Positions 1-8,499 of a DNA stretch of 64,000 nucleotides are shown one piece after another; position 1 is the first letter of the stretch, and the number at the start of each line of letters is the position of its first letter. Position numbers and translations under genes: made by a program. The DNA comes from Pseudomonas brenneri. GTDB taxonomy: Bacteria; Pseudomonadota; Gammaproteobacteria; Pseudomonadales; Pseudomonadaceae. A model generated the notes under the pieces. That model ran no database searches and was not told the DNA's origin. It worked only from the letters and a program-made list of their open reading frames with translations. Location of the stretch: contig NZ_VFIL01000004.1 in the NCBI RefSeq assembly GCF_007858285.1, forward strand, positions 124,001-188,000. Reading direction: 5' to 3'.

Positions 1-105
1 GAAGAACTGCCAGCCGAGCCGTTCCTCAAGGCGCTGGACGTGATGGGCCTGCCGACCCGTATCAAGGACGAGAAAGGCGACCGCGCCTGGGATGCTATCG
101 CCTGA
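1..105 (+). CDS. C-terminal end of an unidentified gene
   Basis: An open frame enters from the left edge and ends in TGA, giving the last 34 residues of a protein (ending GDRAWDAIA). The composition is normal for this genome and the frame is open from the first base. I do not recognise the family from so short a tail. A palindrome follows 17 bp downstream and may end its transcript. Confidence 0.55.
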   Translation, partial: EELPAEPFLKALDVMGLPTRIKDEKGDRAWDAIA

Positions 106-122
106 TAGCGTCTTGTTCCTCG

Positions 123-170
123 GATCACTCCCACGTCCTGTGGGAGTGATCAAAAACCCCTGTAGGGGTT
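123..170 (+). terminator. Tandem hairpins after the first gene, possible terminator
   Basis: A perfect 12-bp inverted repeat (gatcactcccac, 123-134, with its complement at 140-151) is followed by a second short hairpin (aacccc at 155-160, ggggtt at 165-170). A T-rich run follows at 185-200. The T tract is not directly on either stem, so this is only a plausible terminator. The first stem also resembles the gtggga ends of local REP palindromes. Confidence 0.45.
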
Positions 171-200
171 ATCGATCCCCAGCCTTTTTTATTCTTTTCT

Positions 201-229
201 TTGACCAGATACCGTTCTGTACCTAGCCT
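201..229 (+). promoter_or_regulatory. Possible sigma-70 promoter for the mddA-like gene
   Basis: TTGACC (201-206) stands 17 bp before TAGCCT (224-229). The -35 is good and the -10 is weak. It lies about 90 bp upstream of the methyltransferase start. Confidence 0.25.
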
Positions 230-316
230 TGTCCGTTTAGGCGAGAAAGGAAGTCCGCGCACGCTCTCCCACGTGGCCGCCGGTCACGGATACACCATGT
301 ACGAAAGGAGTCGTCC

Positions 317-1096
317 ATGAACATCGATACAACCACAAACGGCCTGACAGTGCGCCTGGCTGGATTGATCTACAGCGCCTGCTGTTATTTGATATTCCTC
401 CTCACCTTCCTCTACCTGATTGGCTTTATTGGCCGCGTGGTCGTGCCCAAAAACATAGACAATGGCATTGTCATCAACGGCTGGTGGGCCGCGCTGATCA
501 ACCTGTCGCTGCTGCTCCTGTTTGCGCTGCAGCACACGGTGATGGCGCGTCAAGGTTTCAAGTCCTGGCTGACCCGCTACATTCCCACAGCCGTTGAACG
601 CTCGACCTACGTGCTGCTCAGCAGCCTGGTGTTGATGCTGATGTTCTGGCTCTGGCAACCGATGCCCGCGCCGGTATGGACAGTGGAAGCCAGCCTGCTG
701 CGAGTGATAGTGAGCGCAATATTCTGGCTGGGCTGGGGGCTGGTCCTGGTGGCCACGCTACTGATCAGCCATTTCGAGCTGTTTGGCCTCAGGCAGGCCA
801 TCGACCGCTACCGAAACGCTGCCCCCCGCGCCCATGCCTTTAAAACGCCAGGGCCCTACAAGCGGGTGCGCCATCCGTTGTACCTGGGTTTTTTGATTGT
901 GTTCTGGGCGACACCGGACATGAGCGCCGGCCGGCTGCTCTTTGCGCTGGGGATGTCGGCCTACCTGTTTATCGGCGCCCACTTTGAGGAACGGGACCTG
1001 GTTGCGCTCTTTGGCCAACAGTACCGGTGTTATCAGAAGAGCGTTGGCATGGTACTGCCGAAGTTTGGCTCTGGTATTGGTGGCAAAAAACGCTGA
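317..1096 (+). CDS. mddA: MddA-like integral membrane methyltransferase (isoprenylcysteine methyltransferase superfamily)
   Basis: This 259-residue multi-span membrane protein carries the C-terminal signature of the ICMT/NnrU-type methyltransferases: GPYKRVRHPLYLGF near residue 180 and a following EERDLVALFGQQY motif that contributes to S-adenosylmethionine binding. Length, the early YLIGFIG segment and the C-terminal YQKSVGMVLP stretch match my memory of MddA, the methanethiol S-methyltransferase that makes dimethyl sulfide from methanethiol. At least five hydrophobic segments are visible. The ATG is preceded by AAAGGAG. The gene appears to stand alone, so context does not test the substrate; another small thiol or an isoprenyl-type acceptor remains possible. 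Confidence 0.6.
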   Translation: MNIDTTTNGLTVRLAGLIYSACCYLIFLLTFLYLIGFIGRVVVPKNIDNGIVINGWWAALINLSLLLLFALQHTVMARQGFKSWLTRYIPTAVERSTYVLLSSLVLMLMFWLWQPMPAPVWTVEASLLRVIVSAIFWLGWGLVLVATLLISHFELFGLRQAIDRYRNAAPRAHAFKTPGPYKRVRHPLYLGFLIVFWATPDMSAGRLLFALGMSAYLFIGAHFEERDLVALFGQQYRCYQKSVGMVLPKFGSGIGGKKR

Positions 1097-1285
1097 AGGG
1101 CCAGACGTTTCCCACACCTGTTTCAGGTTGTCCCTCGGACGGGCGCTGACTAACCTTCCCGACGCCGCTGCCAAATCAGCGGCCGGATTTGACCGTCCGC
1201 GTGAACCAGTGCGCCAAAGCGCCCAAGACCTATTTCAGGCGTTTTTTTTATGCTTGAGGTATCGTGTCGCGGCAGTTGTGCGCGG

Positions 1286-1376
1286 GATACCTTCGGGTAT
1301 GCCGGATCACTGGTTCCGGTCGGTCAACCCGCGTACAGCTGCCACCCTATTCGTTTGACCGCGAATGGTGGCAGCT
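1286..1376 (+). promoter_or_regulatory. Structured 5' leader of the DUF6124-type gene
   Basis: Two hairpins lie in the leader. The first is a short stem (1287-1291 with 1296-1300) closed by a UUCG tetraloop. The second is a strong stem of agctgccacc (1337-1346) with ggtggcagct (1367-1376), extended by attcg/cgaat across a 2-nt bulge. The second ends about 10 nt before the AGGAG ribosome binding site, a position suited to control of translation. I cannot name a known RNA family for it. Confidence 0.5.
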
Positions 1377-1397
1377 CCACCTACCAGGAGCTTCACC

Positions 1398-1748
1398 ATG
1401 ATCAAACACAGCCCCAATCCCCCACCCAGCTACGATGCCAGCCGGCTTCGTGATGCCGCCTATCGTGCGATCAACCACTATCTACAGCCCGCCTCCCCAG
1501 CCCCAACCGCTGCCCCCAGCGACCCGGTGTTAGCGGGATTATTCAGCGTGCGCACTGACTTGGACGCCGAAACCCTGCTGGTCAATGCCGCACAAGACCT
1601 GGCCTCGATCAATGTGCTTGCCACTCACCTGGCCTTTGAAGTCGACGGCACCTCCCGCAGCATGGCGCTGGGTATCTGCCGGATGCTCGACGGCGTGCAG
1701 ATGCTGGTCGACAAGGCACTGGACAGCTGCGCACAACCGGCCCTCTAA
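1398..1748 (+). CDS. DUF3077/DUF6124-type small protein
   Basis: A 116-residue protein with a proline-rich N-terminus (MIKHSPNPPPSYDASRL) and a helical C-terminal part (around FSVRTDLDAETLLVNAAQDL, then a MALGICRMLDGVQMLVDKAL helix). This pattern is shared by a family of multicopy Pseudomonas proteins of unknown function. The start was placed at the ATG preceded by CCAGGAGC; an earlier in-frame start lies inside the leader hairpin. No signal peptide or membrane span is visible. The gene is monocistronic and followed by a REP pair. Confidence 0.65.
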   Translation: MIKHSPNPPPSYDASRLRDAAYRAINHYLQPASPAPTAAPSDPVLAGLFSVRTDLDAETLLVNAAQDLASINVLATHLAFEVDGTSRSMALGICRMLDGVQMLVDKALDSCAQPAL

Positions 1749-1761
1749 CACCGTAATGCCG

Positions 1762-1861
1762 TGTAGGAGCAAGCTTGCCCGCGAAAAACCTGAGAGCGCC
1801 GCGCTTACCCCGCCAACACGCGTGATCGGTGACGTCTTTCGCGAGCAAGCTCGCTCCTACA
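1762..1861. repeat. Paired REP palindromes (REPIN)
   Basis: Two inverted REP units face each other: tgtaggagcaagcttgcccg at the left and its near complement ending gctcgctcctaca at the right, separated by about 50 bp. This is the first of several such pairs in the window. Confidence 0.8.
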
Positions 1862-1899
1862 ATTACCGATTGTTGCAGCCGTACTCGCACAAAAGGTAG

Positions 1900-1920
1900 T
1901 ATTGAGAACGATTCACAATA
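1900..1920 (+). promoter_or_regulatory. Fur-box-like site upstream of the ECF sigma gene
   Basis: tattgagaacgattcacaat closely resembles the Pseudomonas Fur consensus (attgagaatgattctcaat), with tattg/caata ends in dyad. It lies about 20 bp before the GTG start of the sigma factor, so iron repression of the signalling set is expected. Confidence 0.7.
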
Positions 1921-1941
1921 CCACCCTGAGAAAGTCGTCCC

Positions 1942-2448
1942 GTGCAATCACCTCCAATCCGCAAGCTGGGCTTCTTTTTCAACGACCATCACCGGTGGCT
2001 GCTGCAACATATCCAGCATCGCGTGCGTAACCACGCCGACGCCGAAGATACCGCCGCCGATACCTTTTGCCAGATGCTCGCCGCCCGGGTCGACCCCGAC
2101 AGCATTGAGCAGCCACGGGCCTATCTCTCGACTATCGCCCGCCGGCTGATCTTTGACCGTTATCGCCGCAGCCGCCTGGAAACCGCTTACCTGGAGCGCC
2201 TGGCCGCAGCGCCCGAAGCCTTGGCGCCCTCCCCCGAAGACCAGTTGCAACTGATCCAGGCCCTGGTGGCGATCGACCGTGCCCTCGATGGCTTGCCGCT
2301 GATCGTCAAGGCCACGTTCCTTTACAGCCAGCTCGACGGCATGAGCTACGTGGCAATTGCGCGCAAGCTGCAATTGTCCGAGCGCACCGTTAGCCGCTAC
2401 ATGAAACAGGCCCTGCGCCAGTGCTACCTGGCCGAGATGGCCCCATGA
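1942..2448 (+). CDS. FecI-like ECF sigma factor (iron starvation type)
   Basis: A 168-residue ECF sigma factor. The region-2 helix runs through RNHADAEDTAADTFCQMLAAR and ARRLIFDRYRR. Region 4 is at SYVAIARKLQLSERTVSRYMKQAL. The start is a GTG. The Fur-like site just upstream and the following FecR and receptor genes show that this is an iron-responsive cell-surface signalling sigma factor. It presumably directs transcription of the receptor gene downstream once the receptor is occupied. The stop codon overlaps the FecR start (ATGA), indicating coupled translation. Confidence 0.85.
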   Translation: MQSPPIRKLGFFFNDHHRWLLQHIQHRVRNHADAEDTAADTFCQMLAARVDPDSIEQPRAYLSTIARRLIFDRYRRSRLETAYLERLAAAPEALAPSPEDQLQLIQALVAIDRALDGLPLIVKATFLYSQLDGMSYVAIARKLQLSERTVSRYMKQALRQCYLAEMAP

Positions 2449-3404
2449 GCAAGACCCGCCTGGACCCGGTCAGCGAACAGGCCATCGACTGGATGGTGCG
2501 CCTGCGCGCCGGTAAACCGGATGCGTTGCTACAGGAGCGTTTCAATGCCTGGCTGGGCATGGACCCCGCCCACGCGCAGGCCTGGACCCGTTTGCAGGAA
2601 CGCCTGGGCGGATCGTGGAACACCTTGCGCAGCCTCGATAAACGCCTGCCCGGCGAAGCACGCCAGGTGCTATTGCAACCCCAGGGCTCACGCCGTGAAG
2701 TGCTGCGCGCCATCGCGGGCCTGGGGCTGCTCGGTGGCGGCCTGTGGCTGGCGGCACGCAGCCCGCTGGGTGACAACCTGCTGGCCGACCTGCACACCGG
2801 GCGCGGCCAGCGCCAGACGTTCACTTTGCTCGATGGCAGTGTGTTGAGCCTCAATGCTGGCAGCGCGGTGGACCTGCAATTCAATGAGCACCAGCGCCTG
2901 ATCATCCTGCGCCAGGGTGAGCTGGTGATTCAGGTGGCAGCCGATCCGCAAAGGCCGTTGCGGGTGCGCACCGCCCAAGGCAGCATCCAAGCGTTGGGCA
3001 CGCGGTTCCTGGTCACTCAGCAAGCAGATGCCACACGCGTGGTAGTGCTGGAACACTCGGTGCTGGCCACACTGCCCGATGGTACCCAACGCACCGTACA
3101 GCAAGGCCAGTCGGTATTGCTTTATGCCGACCGGATCGAGCCGGTGGCGGGCGACCAACGCTACCGTGCCGACTGGCTCGACGGCCACCTCAGCGTACTG
3201 GACGACTCCCTGGAACAGGTGGTCAACGCCCTGCGCCCCTATAACCGGGGCTTTGTGCGGGTCGATCCACAGGTTCGCCAATTGCGCGTGCAAGGTGTAT
3301 TCCCGCTCAACGCCCCCCATCGCGCCCTCGATGCACTGGCTGAAACCCTGCCGATCCGGGTCGATCACTACAGCCCATGGCTGACCCTGATTCGCCCCCG
3401 ATAA
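2445..3404 (+). CDS. FecR-like anti-sigma regulator
   Basis: This 319-residue protein has an N-terminal cytoplasmic DUF4880-type helical domain (EQAIDWMVRLRAGKPDALL). A single membrane span follows around residues 90-110 (AIAGLGLLGGGLWLAA), then the periplasmic FecR domain (TFTLLDGSVLSLNAGSAVDL, GTRFLV) and a C-terminal STN-like/DUF4974 region. Proteins of this class hold or activate the ECF sigma factor and read the state of the receptor's signalling domain in the periplasm. The start overlaps the sigma gene by 4 bp. No key part is missing. Confidence 0.85.
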   Translation: MSKTRLDPVSEQAIDWMVRLRAGKPDALLQERFNAWLGMDPAHAQAWTRLQERLGGSWNTLRSLDKRLPGEARQVLLQPQGSRREVLRAIAGLGLLGGGLWLAARSPLGDNLLADLHTGRGQRQTFTLLDGSVLSLNAGSAVDLQFNEHQRLIILRQGELVIQVAADPQRPLRVRTAQGSIQALGTRFLVTQQADATRVVVLEHSVLATLPDGTQRTVQQGQSVLLYADRIEPVAGDQRYRADWLDGHLSVLDDSLEQVVNALRPYNRGFVRVDPQVRQLRVQGVFPLNAPHRALDALAETLPIRVDHYSPWLTLIRPR

Positions 3405-3421
3405 CCCGGACCAACGTTTTT

Positions 3422-3446
3422 TATGCAAATCACTCTTATTTGTGTC
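3422..3446 (+). promoter_or_regulatory. Weak dyad upstream of the receptor gene
   Basis: caaat and atttg form a short inverted repeat around cactctt in the 101-bp gap before the receptor. It could be a degenerate Fur site or part of the sigma-factor-dependent promoter. The match to either consensus is poor. Confidence 0.2.
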
Positions 3447-3505
3447 CGGTTTTCATTTCTCGGCCCACCTATCTCCTGACACGTCCACACCTTCAGGAGA
3501 ATGCT

Positions 3506-5950
3506 GTGCTCAACCCTTGGCCCCATGCCCTTTCTGTCGCCGTTGCCCTGGCAACCCTGGCGAGCCCTGCCCTGGTACAGGCCCAAAGCCTGTCTTTCAA
3601 TCTGCCGGCCGGCCCGCTGGCCCAAACGCTGAACGCCATTGCCAGCCAGAGCGGGCGGATTGTGTCCCTGGACCCGGTGTTGGTGCAGGGCAAACAGGCC
3701 CAGGCGGTGAGTGGCCAGATGCCGGCCGAACGGGCCATGGACCGTGCGCTGGCGGGCAGCGGCTTGCAGTTGCGGGTGACCGGGCAAGGTAATTTCAGCG
3801 TCGAGCCTGCCGCCGACAGCGGCGCCGCGCTGCAACTGGGCGTGACGTCCATTGCCGCCCACAGCATCGACCCCACTATCACTGAAGACTCCGGCTCCTA
3901 CGCCGCACGGGCCGTGACTATCGGCAAGGGCACCCACACCCTCAAGGAAATCCCCCAGTCGATCACGGTGATGACCCGCAAACAAATGGATGACCAGGGC
4001 CTGGTCGACCTCAAGGACGCCGTCAACCAGACCACCGGCCTGGTGGGCGTGCAAGGGGTGGGCAAAGGCATGATCATCACCTCCCGAGGCTTCCAGATCG
4101 ACGACTGGCAATACGACGGCGTGCCGATCCCGCGCAATACCTATGCCCTGGGCAACTGGGCGACCCAGGACCTGATTTTCTTCGACCGCCTGGAAGTGCT
4201 GCGCGGCGCCTCCGGCCTGCTGCAGGGCACCGGCAGCCCCGGTGGCGCGATCAACCTGGTGCGCAAGCGCGGGCAAGCGGCACCCACCGTCGCCCTCACC
4301 GCCAAGGCCGGTAGTTGGGACCACTACGGCCTGCAACTGGACGCCGGCGGCCCGCTGAACCAGAGCGGCACGGTCCGTGGGCGGATGGTGGCGGATGAAG
4401 ACCAGAGCGATTCATTCATCGACTACGAATGGAGCAAGACCCACTCGTTGTACGGCGCCCTGGACTTCGACCTGCAGGAAGACACCACCCTGGGCCTGGC
4501 CGTCAGCCGCACCAACGCCGAGTCGCGGCCCATGCTGCGCGGCCTGCCACGCTATGCCAGCGGCAAGTCGATCGACCTGTCACGTTCGACCTTCACCGGC
4601 TCACGCTGGAACCACTCGCAGATCGACGTCACCACCCTGTATGCCGACCTGGAGCACCGCTTCAACGACGACTGGAAGTTCAAGGTCGGCGCGGTGCGCA
4701 TGAAGGAAGAAAACACCTCGACCCACCAGCGCGTGCAGACCAACAACGAAGGCATTGAAGCCGACGGCAGCGGCGTGTCATACGCCGACTGGTACACCGA
4801 TTTCGACGGCACCAAGATCGGCCTGGACACCCACCTCACCGGGCGTTTCGAGGCGCTGTCCATGGCGCAGGAAATTACCCTGGGCGGCAACTACTCCAAG
4901 TACACCACCAACGACATCATTGCGCGGACGTTCAACGACAGCGCCGACAACATCTTCGACATCAATAACCATCGCCCCGAAGTCACCTACGAAAGCCTGA
5001 TGAATACGCCCGGCGGCCGGGCGACGCCAAGCAAGTACGACATCCGCCAGAAAGGCCTGTATGGCAGCTGGCGCGTCAAGCCGATCGATCCGTTGACCCT
5101 GGTGCTCGGCGCCCGTGTCAGTTGGTATGACTACAGCTACACCTCCTCGGGCATCACGGCGGTGACCCACGCCACCACCGTCAACAAGCCCAGTACCACT
5201 AACGAAACCGGCGAAGTCACGCCCTACGCCGGGATCGTCTACGACCTGAGCCGCGAGTGGGCGGTGTACGCCAGCTATACCGATGTGTTCGAGCCACAGA
5301 CCCAACGCGACCTCAGTGGCGCGGTGGTCAAGCCGGTGATTGGCAGCAACTACGAAGTCGGCCTCAAGGGTGAATTGCTGGACGGACGGGTCAATACGTC
5401 GCTGGCGTTGTTCCGCTATGACCAGGAAAACCGTGCGATCACCGATTATTCCCTGGGCGAAATCTGCGGCGGCACTTACTGCGCAACGGGTTCTGGCAAG
5501 GTCCGCAGCCAGGGCCTTGAAGCCGAGATCAGCGGTGAAGTGCTGAGCGGCCTGCAACTGTTTGCCGGCTATACCTACAACACCACCAAGTACCTTGAGG
5601 ATCGCGACAACAAAGGCCGGGTGTTCAGCCAGTGGACGCCCAAGCATATGTTGCGGGTGTGGAGCGACTACCAGTTCAGCGGCGACTGGAGCAAGGTCAG
5701 CGCCGGATTGGGCTTCACCACCCAGAGCCATACCCTGGGGTATGAATACACCTATGACGTGGCGGGCTACACGGTCTGGAATGCCCGACTGGCTTACCAG
5801 ATGACCCCAGAAGTGGGGTTGGCAGTCAATGCCAACAACCTGTTCGACAAGACCTACTACGCATCCGGGTACAACCAGTTGAATGGCAACAACTTCTACG
5901 GTGACCCGCGCAATGTGATGTTCAGCGTCAAATACACCCCGCAGTTCTGA
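3506..5950 (+). CDS. TonB-dependent siderophore receptor with signalling domain
   Basis: An 814-residue outer-membrane receptor. It has a signal peptide (ending ALVQAQ), then an N-terminal STN signalling domain (SLSFNLPAGPLAQTLNAIA), which is the part that contacts FecR-type regulators. A plug domain follows (IPQSITVMTRKQMDDQGL, LEVLRGASGLLQGTGSPGG), then a 22-strand barrel ending in Phe (FSVKYTPQF). The plug resembles FpvA/FhuE-type ferric-siderophore receptors; the cognate siderophore cannot be told from sequence. The start chosen is GTG with AGGAG upstream, which gives a clean signal peptide; a longer open frame back to 3377 overlaps fecR and lacks a ribosome site. Together with the two preceding genes it forms a complete surface-signalling set. 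Confidence 0.88.
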   Translation: MLNPWPHALSVAVALATLASPALVQAQSLSFNLPAGPLAQTLNAIASQSGRIVSLDPVLVQGKQAQAVSGQMPAERAMDRALAGSGLQLRVTGQGNFSVEPAADSGAALQLGVTSIAAHSIDPTITEDSGSYAARAVTIGKGTHTLKEIPQSITVMTRKQMDDQGLVDLKDAVNQTTGLVGVQGVGKGMIITSRGFQIDDWQYDGVPIPRNTYALGNWATQDLIFFDRLEVLRGASGLLQGTGSPGGAINLVRKRGQAAPTVALTAKAGSWDHYGLQLDAGGPLNQSGTVRGRMVADEDQSDSFIDYEWSKTHSLYGALDFDLQEDTTLGLAVSRTNAESRPMLRGLPRYASGKSIDLSRSTFTGSRWNHSQIDVTTLYADLEHRFNDDWKFKVGAVRMKEENTSTHQRVQTNNEGIEADGSGVSYADWYTDFDGTKIGLDTHLTGRFEALSMAQEITLGGNYSKYTTNDIIARTFNDSADNIFDINNHRPEVTYESLMNTPGGRATPSKYDIRQKGLYGSWRVKPIDPLTLVLGARVSWYDYSYTSSGITAVTHATTVNKPSTTNETGEVTPYAGIVYDLSREWAVYASYTDVFEPQTQRDLSGAVVKPVIGSNYEVGLKGELLDGRVNTSLALFRYDQENRAITDYSLGEICGGTYCATGSGKVRSQGLEAEISGEVLSGLQLFAGYTYNTTKYLEDRDNKGRVFSQWTPKHMLRVWSDYQFSGDWSKVSAGLGFTTQSHTLGYEYTYDVAGYTVWNARLAYQMTPEVGLAVNANNLFDKTYYASGYNQLNGNNFYGDPRNVMFSVKYTPQF

Positions 5951-5978
5951 CACGCTCTCTAGCGCCTGTGCCGCCGTC

Positions 5979-6076
5979 ATCGCAGCCTCGCTGAAGCTCG
6001 ACAGCTCCCACAGGGATTGGTGGCAGGTCCGGGATTTTGGCCGCGACATGGATCAAGTGTGGGAGCTGGCTGCGAT
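5979..6076. repeat. Degenerate REP pair between convergent genes
   Basis: atcgcagcc (5979-5987) and cagctcccaca (6002-6012) are complemented by tgtgggagctg (6058-6068) and ggctgcgat (6068-6076), a REP pair split by a few bases. It sits between the convergent receptor and kinase genes. Confidence 0.6.
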
Positions 6077-6085
6077 TGCGGTGGG

Positions 6086-7567
6086 TCAAGACAGCGTGCG
6101 TTGCAGCGCCTTTTTCCAGGCGCTGTAGTGCGCCTCCATCGATGCTCCGTTGTCCGGCTCAAACCGCTCGCGCTGGCGCTCCAATTGCGCCAGTGCCTGG
6201 TCGTCGGCCCATACTCCCAGCGCCTTGCCCGCCAGATGAGCTGCGCCCAGAGCCGAGACTTCCGGTGACAGGCTGCGCACCACCGGGCATTGCAACAGGT
6301 TGGCAAGGAACTGCATCAGCCAGCGATTGCGCGTGACGCCACCGTCGACCCACAACTCCTTCAGTGGGCTGCCGATGTCTTGCGCCATGGCATCAAATAC
6401 ATCGCGGATCTGATAACCGATGGACTCCAGCGCCGCCCGCAGGATATGCGCCCCGCACGTCGCCTCGGTCAGCCCGCAGATCAACCCTCGCGCGTCAGCT
6501 TGCCAATGCGGTGCGCCCAGCCCCGATAACGCCGGGACAAAGTACACACCACCGTTATCCGGCAGTTGCGCCGCCTGTTCGGTCAACTGGTCCAGGGACT
6601 CCCCCGCCACCAGCCGCGAGGCCCACTGCACGGCCGCGCCAGTGTGGACGATATTGCCCTCCATCGCGTAAGTCGCTGCCACGCCGTCGTGCCAGGCCAG
6701 GGTGGTGGACAAGCCGTGGGTCGAGGCCAGCGGCCCGCTCATGGGGGTCATTAACGAAGAACCGGTGCCCAGGGTGGCCTTGACCAGCCCCGGCACAAAA
6801 CCGCCCTGCCCGTAGAGTGCGGCGTGGGAGTCGCCAATCATCGACATCACCGGGATACCCGCCGGCAGTCGACCAAAGGCTACCGTCTGGGCAAAAAAAC
6901 CGGCGCTGGCCTGGATCGTCGGCAGTGCCGCCAGCGGGATGGCAAACAAGGCCAGCAGCTCTTCGTCCCAACGGCAGGTGTGCAGGTTGAACAGTTGGGT
7001 GCGTGCAGCATTGGAGTAGTCGGTGGCAAATACCTGGCCGCCACTGAGCTTGTACAACAGCCAACTGTCGACGGTACCCAGGCAGATTTCACCAGTCGCC
7101 GCACGGGCATGGCCATTTTCCAGGTGGTCGAGAATCCAGCGCATTTTCCCCGCAGAAAACATCGGGTCCAGCGCCAGCCCGGTCTTCTCCAGGATGCTCG
7201 CTTCATGCCCCTGGGCGTGCAACTGCGCGCACAACGGCGTCGAACGCCGGCATTGCCAACTGATGCACGGCGACAGTAACTCACCACTATTGCGATCCCA
7301 GGCCACCACCGATTCGCGCTGGTTACTGATAGCCATGGCGGTGATCGGCCGGTCAACCTGGGCCAGGCATTGATCAATCGCCGCCAGGGTACTCTCCCAG
7401 ATCTGTTGCGGGTCCTGCTCGGAAAAACCGTCCTGGGGATGGCTCAGGCTCAAGGGCCGCGAGCCCCGGGCAATCACCTGCCCCAGCTCGTTGACCAGCA
7501 CCGCCTTGGCATTGCTGGTGCCCTCGTCAATCGCCAGGATCAGTGGAGTCGTTTCGTTCATGGGCAT
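6086..7567 (-). CDS. FGGY-family carbohydrate kinase, glycerol-kinase-like but with a changed substrate pocket
   Basis: This 493-residue kinase has the FGGY fold: phosphate loop LAIDEGTSNAKAVLV, GTVDSWLLYKLSGG, and MIGDSHAALYGQ carrying the likely catalytic base D246. By motif alignment to E. coli GlpK, the glycerol-binding Arg, Glu, Trp and Asp are kept (R84, E85, W104, D246), but the position of GlpK Tyr135 is Met136. It is therefore probably not a glycerol kinase. With the neighbouring dehydrogenases and transketolase it should phosphorylate a ketose made from the imported polyol or sugar. The ATG used overlaps the upstream transketolase stop as TGATG; a second ATG two codons later is possible. 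Confidence 0.8.
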   Translation of the reverse strand: MPMNETTPLILAIDEGTSNAKAVLVNELGQVIARGSRPLSLSHPQDGFSEQDPQQIWESTLAAIDQCLAQVDRPITAMAISNQRESVVAWDRNSGELLSPCISWQCRRSTPLCAQLHAQGHEASILEKTGLALDPMFSAGKMRWILDHLENGHARAATGEICLGTVDSWLLYKLSGGQVFATDYSNAARTQLFNLHTCRWDEELLALFAIPLAALPTIQASAGFFAQTVAFGRLPAGIPVMSMIGDSHAALYGQGGFVPGLVKATLGTGSSLMTPMSGPLASTHGLSTTLAWHDGVAATYAMEGNIVHTGAAVQWASRLVAGESLDQLTEQAAQLPDNGGVYFVPALSGLGAPHWQADARGLICGLTEATCGAHILRAALESIGYQIRDVFDAMAQDIGSPLKELWVDGGVTRNRWLMQFLANLLQCPVVRSLSPEVSALGAAHLAGKALGVWADDQALAQLERQRERFEPDNGASMEAHYSAWKKALQRTLS

Positions 7568-8499
7568 CACCGCAACCGAGTGGCAGCCGCCACAATCCCA
7601 GCCGCGTCGATGCAATGCAAGGCGCGTGTCGGTTCGCGGGCGCCGGCGGCGGCGTACTCACCATCCCCAATGCCCAGGCGAATCAATGGCACGCCCAGCC
7701 CGGCCTCGGCCAGCACTTCGGCCACCAGGCTGCCGACGCCGCCGTTGATATTGTGTTCTTCCACGCTGATCACCCCACGCGTGCCACTGAGCACATTGAG
7801 CAAGACATCGCGCTGCAACGGCCGGATCGAGGACAGGTTGATCACCTGGGCCTCAATCCCCTGCTCGGCCAAACGTGCCGCCGCGTCCACCGCCTCATGC
7901 ACCACTGACCCCAAGGCGACAATGCTCAGGTCCGCGCCCTGGCGCAACACATCGACCTGCCCCGGTACAAAACGGTATTGCGCACCATGCACATCGGGCA
8001 GCGCCTTGCCGTCCAGACGGATATACACCGGGCCCTGGTAACGCAGAGCGTAATCAACAATTTGCCGGCACTCGATGGCGTCGGCCGGAGCAAATATCTG
8101 CACATTGCCAAAGCCGCGCATCACCGAAATATCGTCCAGGCTGTGATGGGTGCTGGCCAGCGGGCCGTAGCTGGTGCCGGCATTGAGGCCGAACATCTTT
8201 ACATTGGCCTGGTTGTAGCAGACATCCACCTTGATCTGCTCATTGGCCCGCGAGATCAGAAATGGCGCCGCATTGCAGGTGGCCGCAATCTTACCTCCCA
8301 GCGCCAGCCCGGCAGCGACGCTGACCAGCGACTGCTCGGCAATCCCGACATTGATCACGCGCTCGGGAAAACGCTGCATGAAGGGGCCGATCTTCGCCGT
8401 GGAGGTCGAGTCGCTGACCACAGGGACTACATCGAGGCCGGCATCCACCGCCGCCATGAAAGCCTCAACCATGACGCTCGCCAAATGTTCACTCGCCAT
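7567..8499 (-). CDS. Transketolase, C-terminal (pyrimidine-binding) subunit
   Basis: A 310-residue protein covering the middle and C-terminal domains of transketolase. The region around NVGIAEQSLVSVAAGLALGG holds the conserved Glu that activates thiamine diphosphate, and the C-terminal transketolase domain follows from about residue 185. The N-terminal half is encoded separately just upstream, with an 11-bp overlap, so the active enzyme should be a heteromer. Split transketolases of this type occur in specialised sugar pathways, for example apulose-4-phosphate transketolase AptAB and sulfo-sugar transketolases. The partner kinase gene begins on its stop codon. Confidence 0.85.
   Translation of the reverse strand: MASEHLASVMVEAFMAAVDAGLDVVPVVSDSTSTAKIGPFMQRFPERVINVGIAEQSLVSVAAGLALGGKIAATCNAAPFLISRANEQIKVDVCYNQANVKMFGLNAGTSYGPLASTHHSLDDISVMRGFGNVQIFAPADAIECRQIVDYALRYQGPVYIRLDGKALPDVHGAQYRFVPGQVDVLRQGADLSIVALGSVVHEAVDAAARLAEQGIEAQVINLSSIRPLQRDVLLNVLSGTRGVISVEEHNINGGVGSLVAEVLAEAGLGVPLIRLGIGDGEYAAAGAREPTRALHCIDAAGIVAAATRLR

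Noticed and set aside
6086..7567. Naming the FGGY kinase glpK
   Set aside because: The glycerol-pocket Tyr is replaced by Met, and no glpF, glpD or glpR lies nearby; the neighbours are polyol and transketolase genes.
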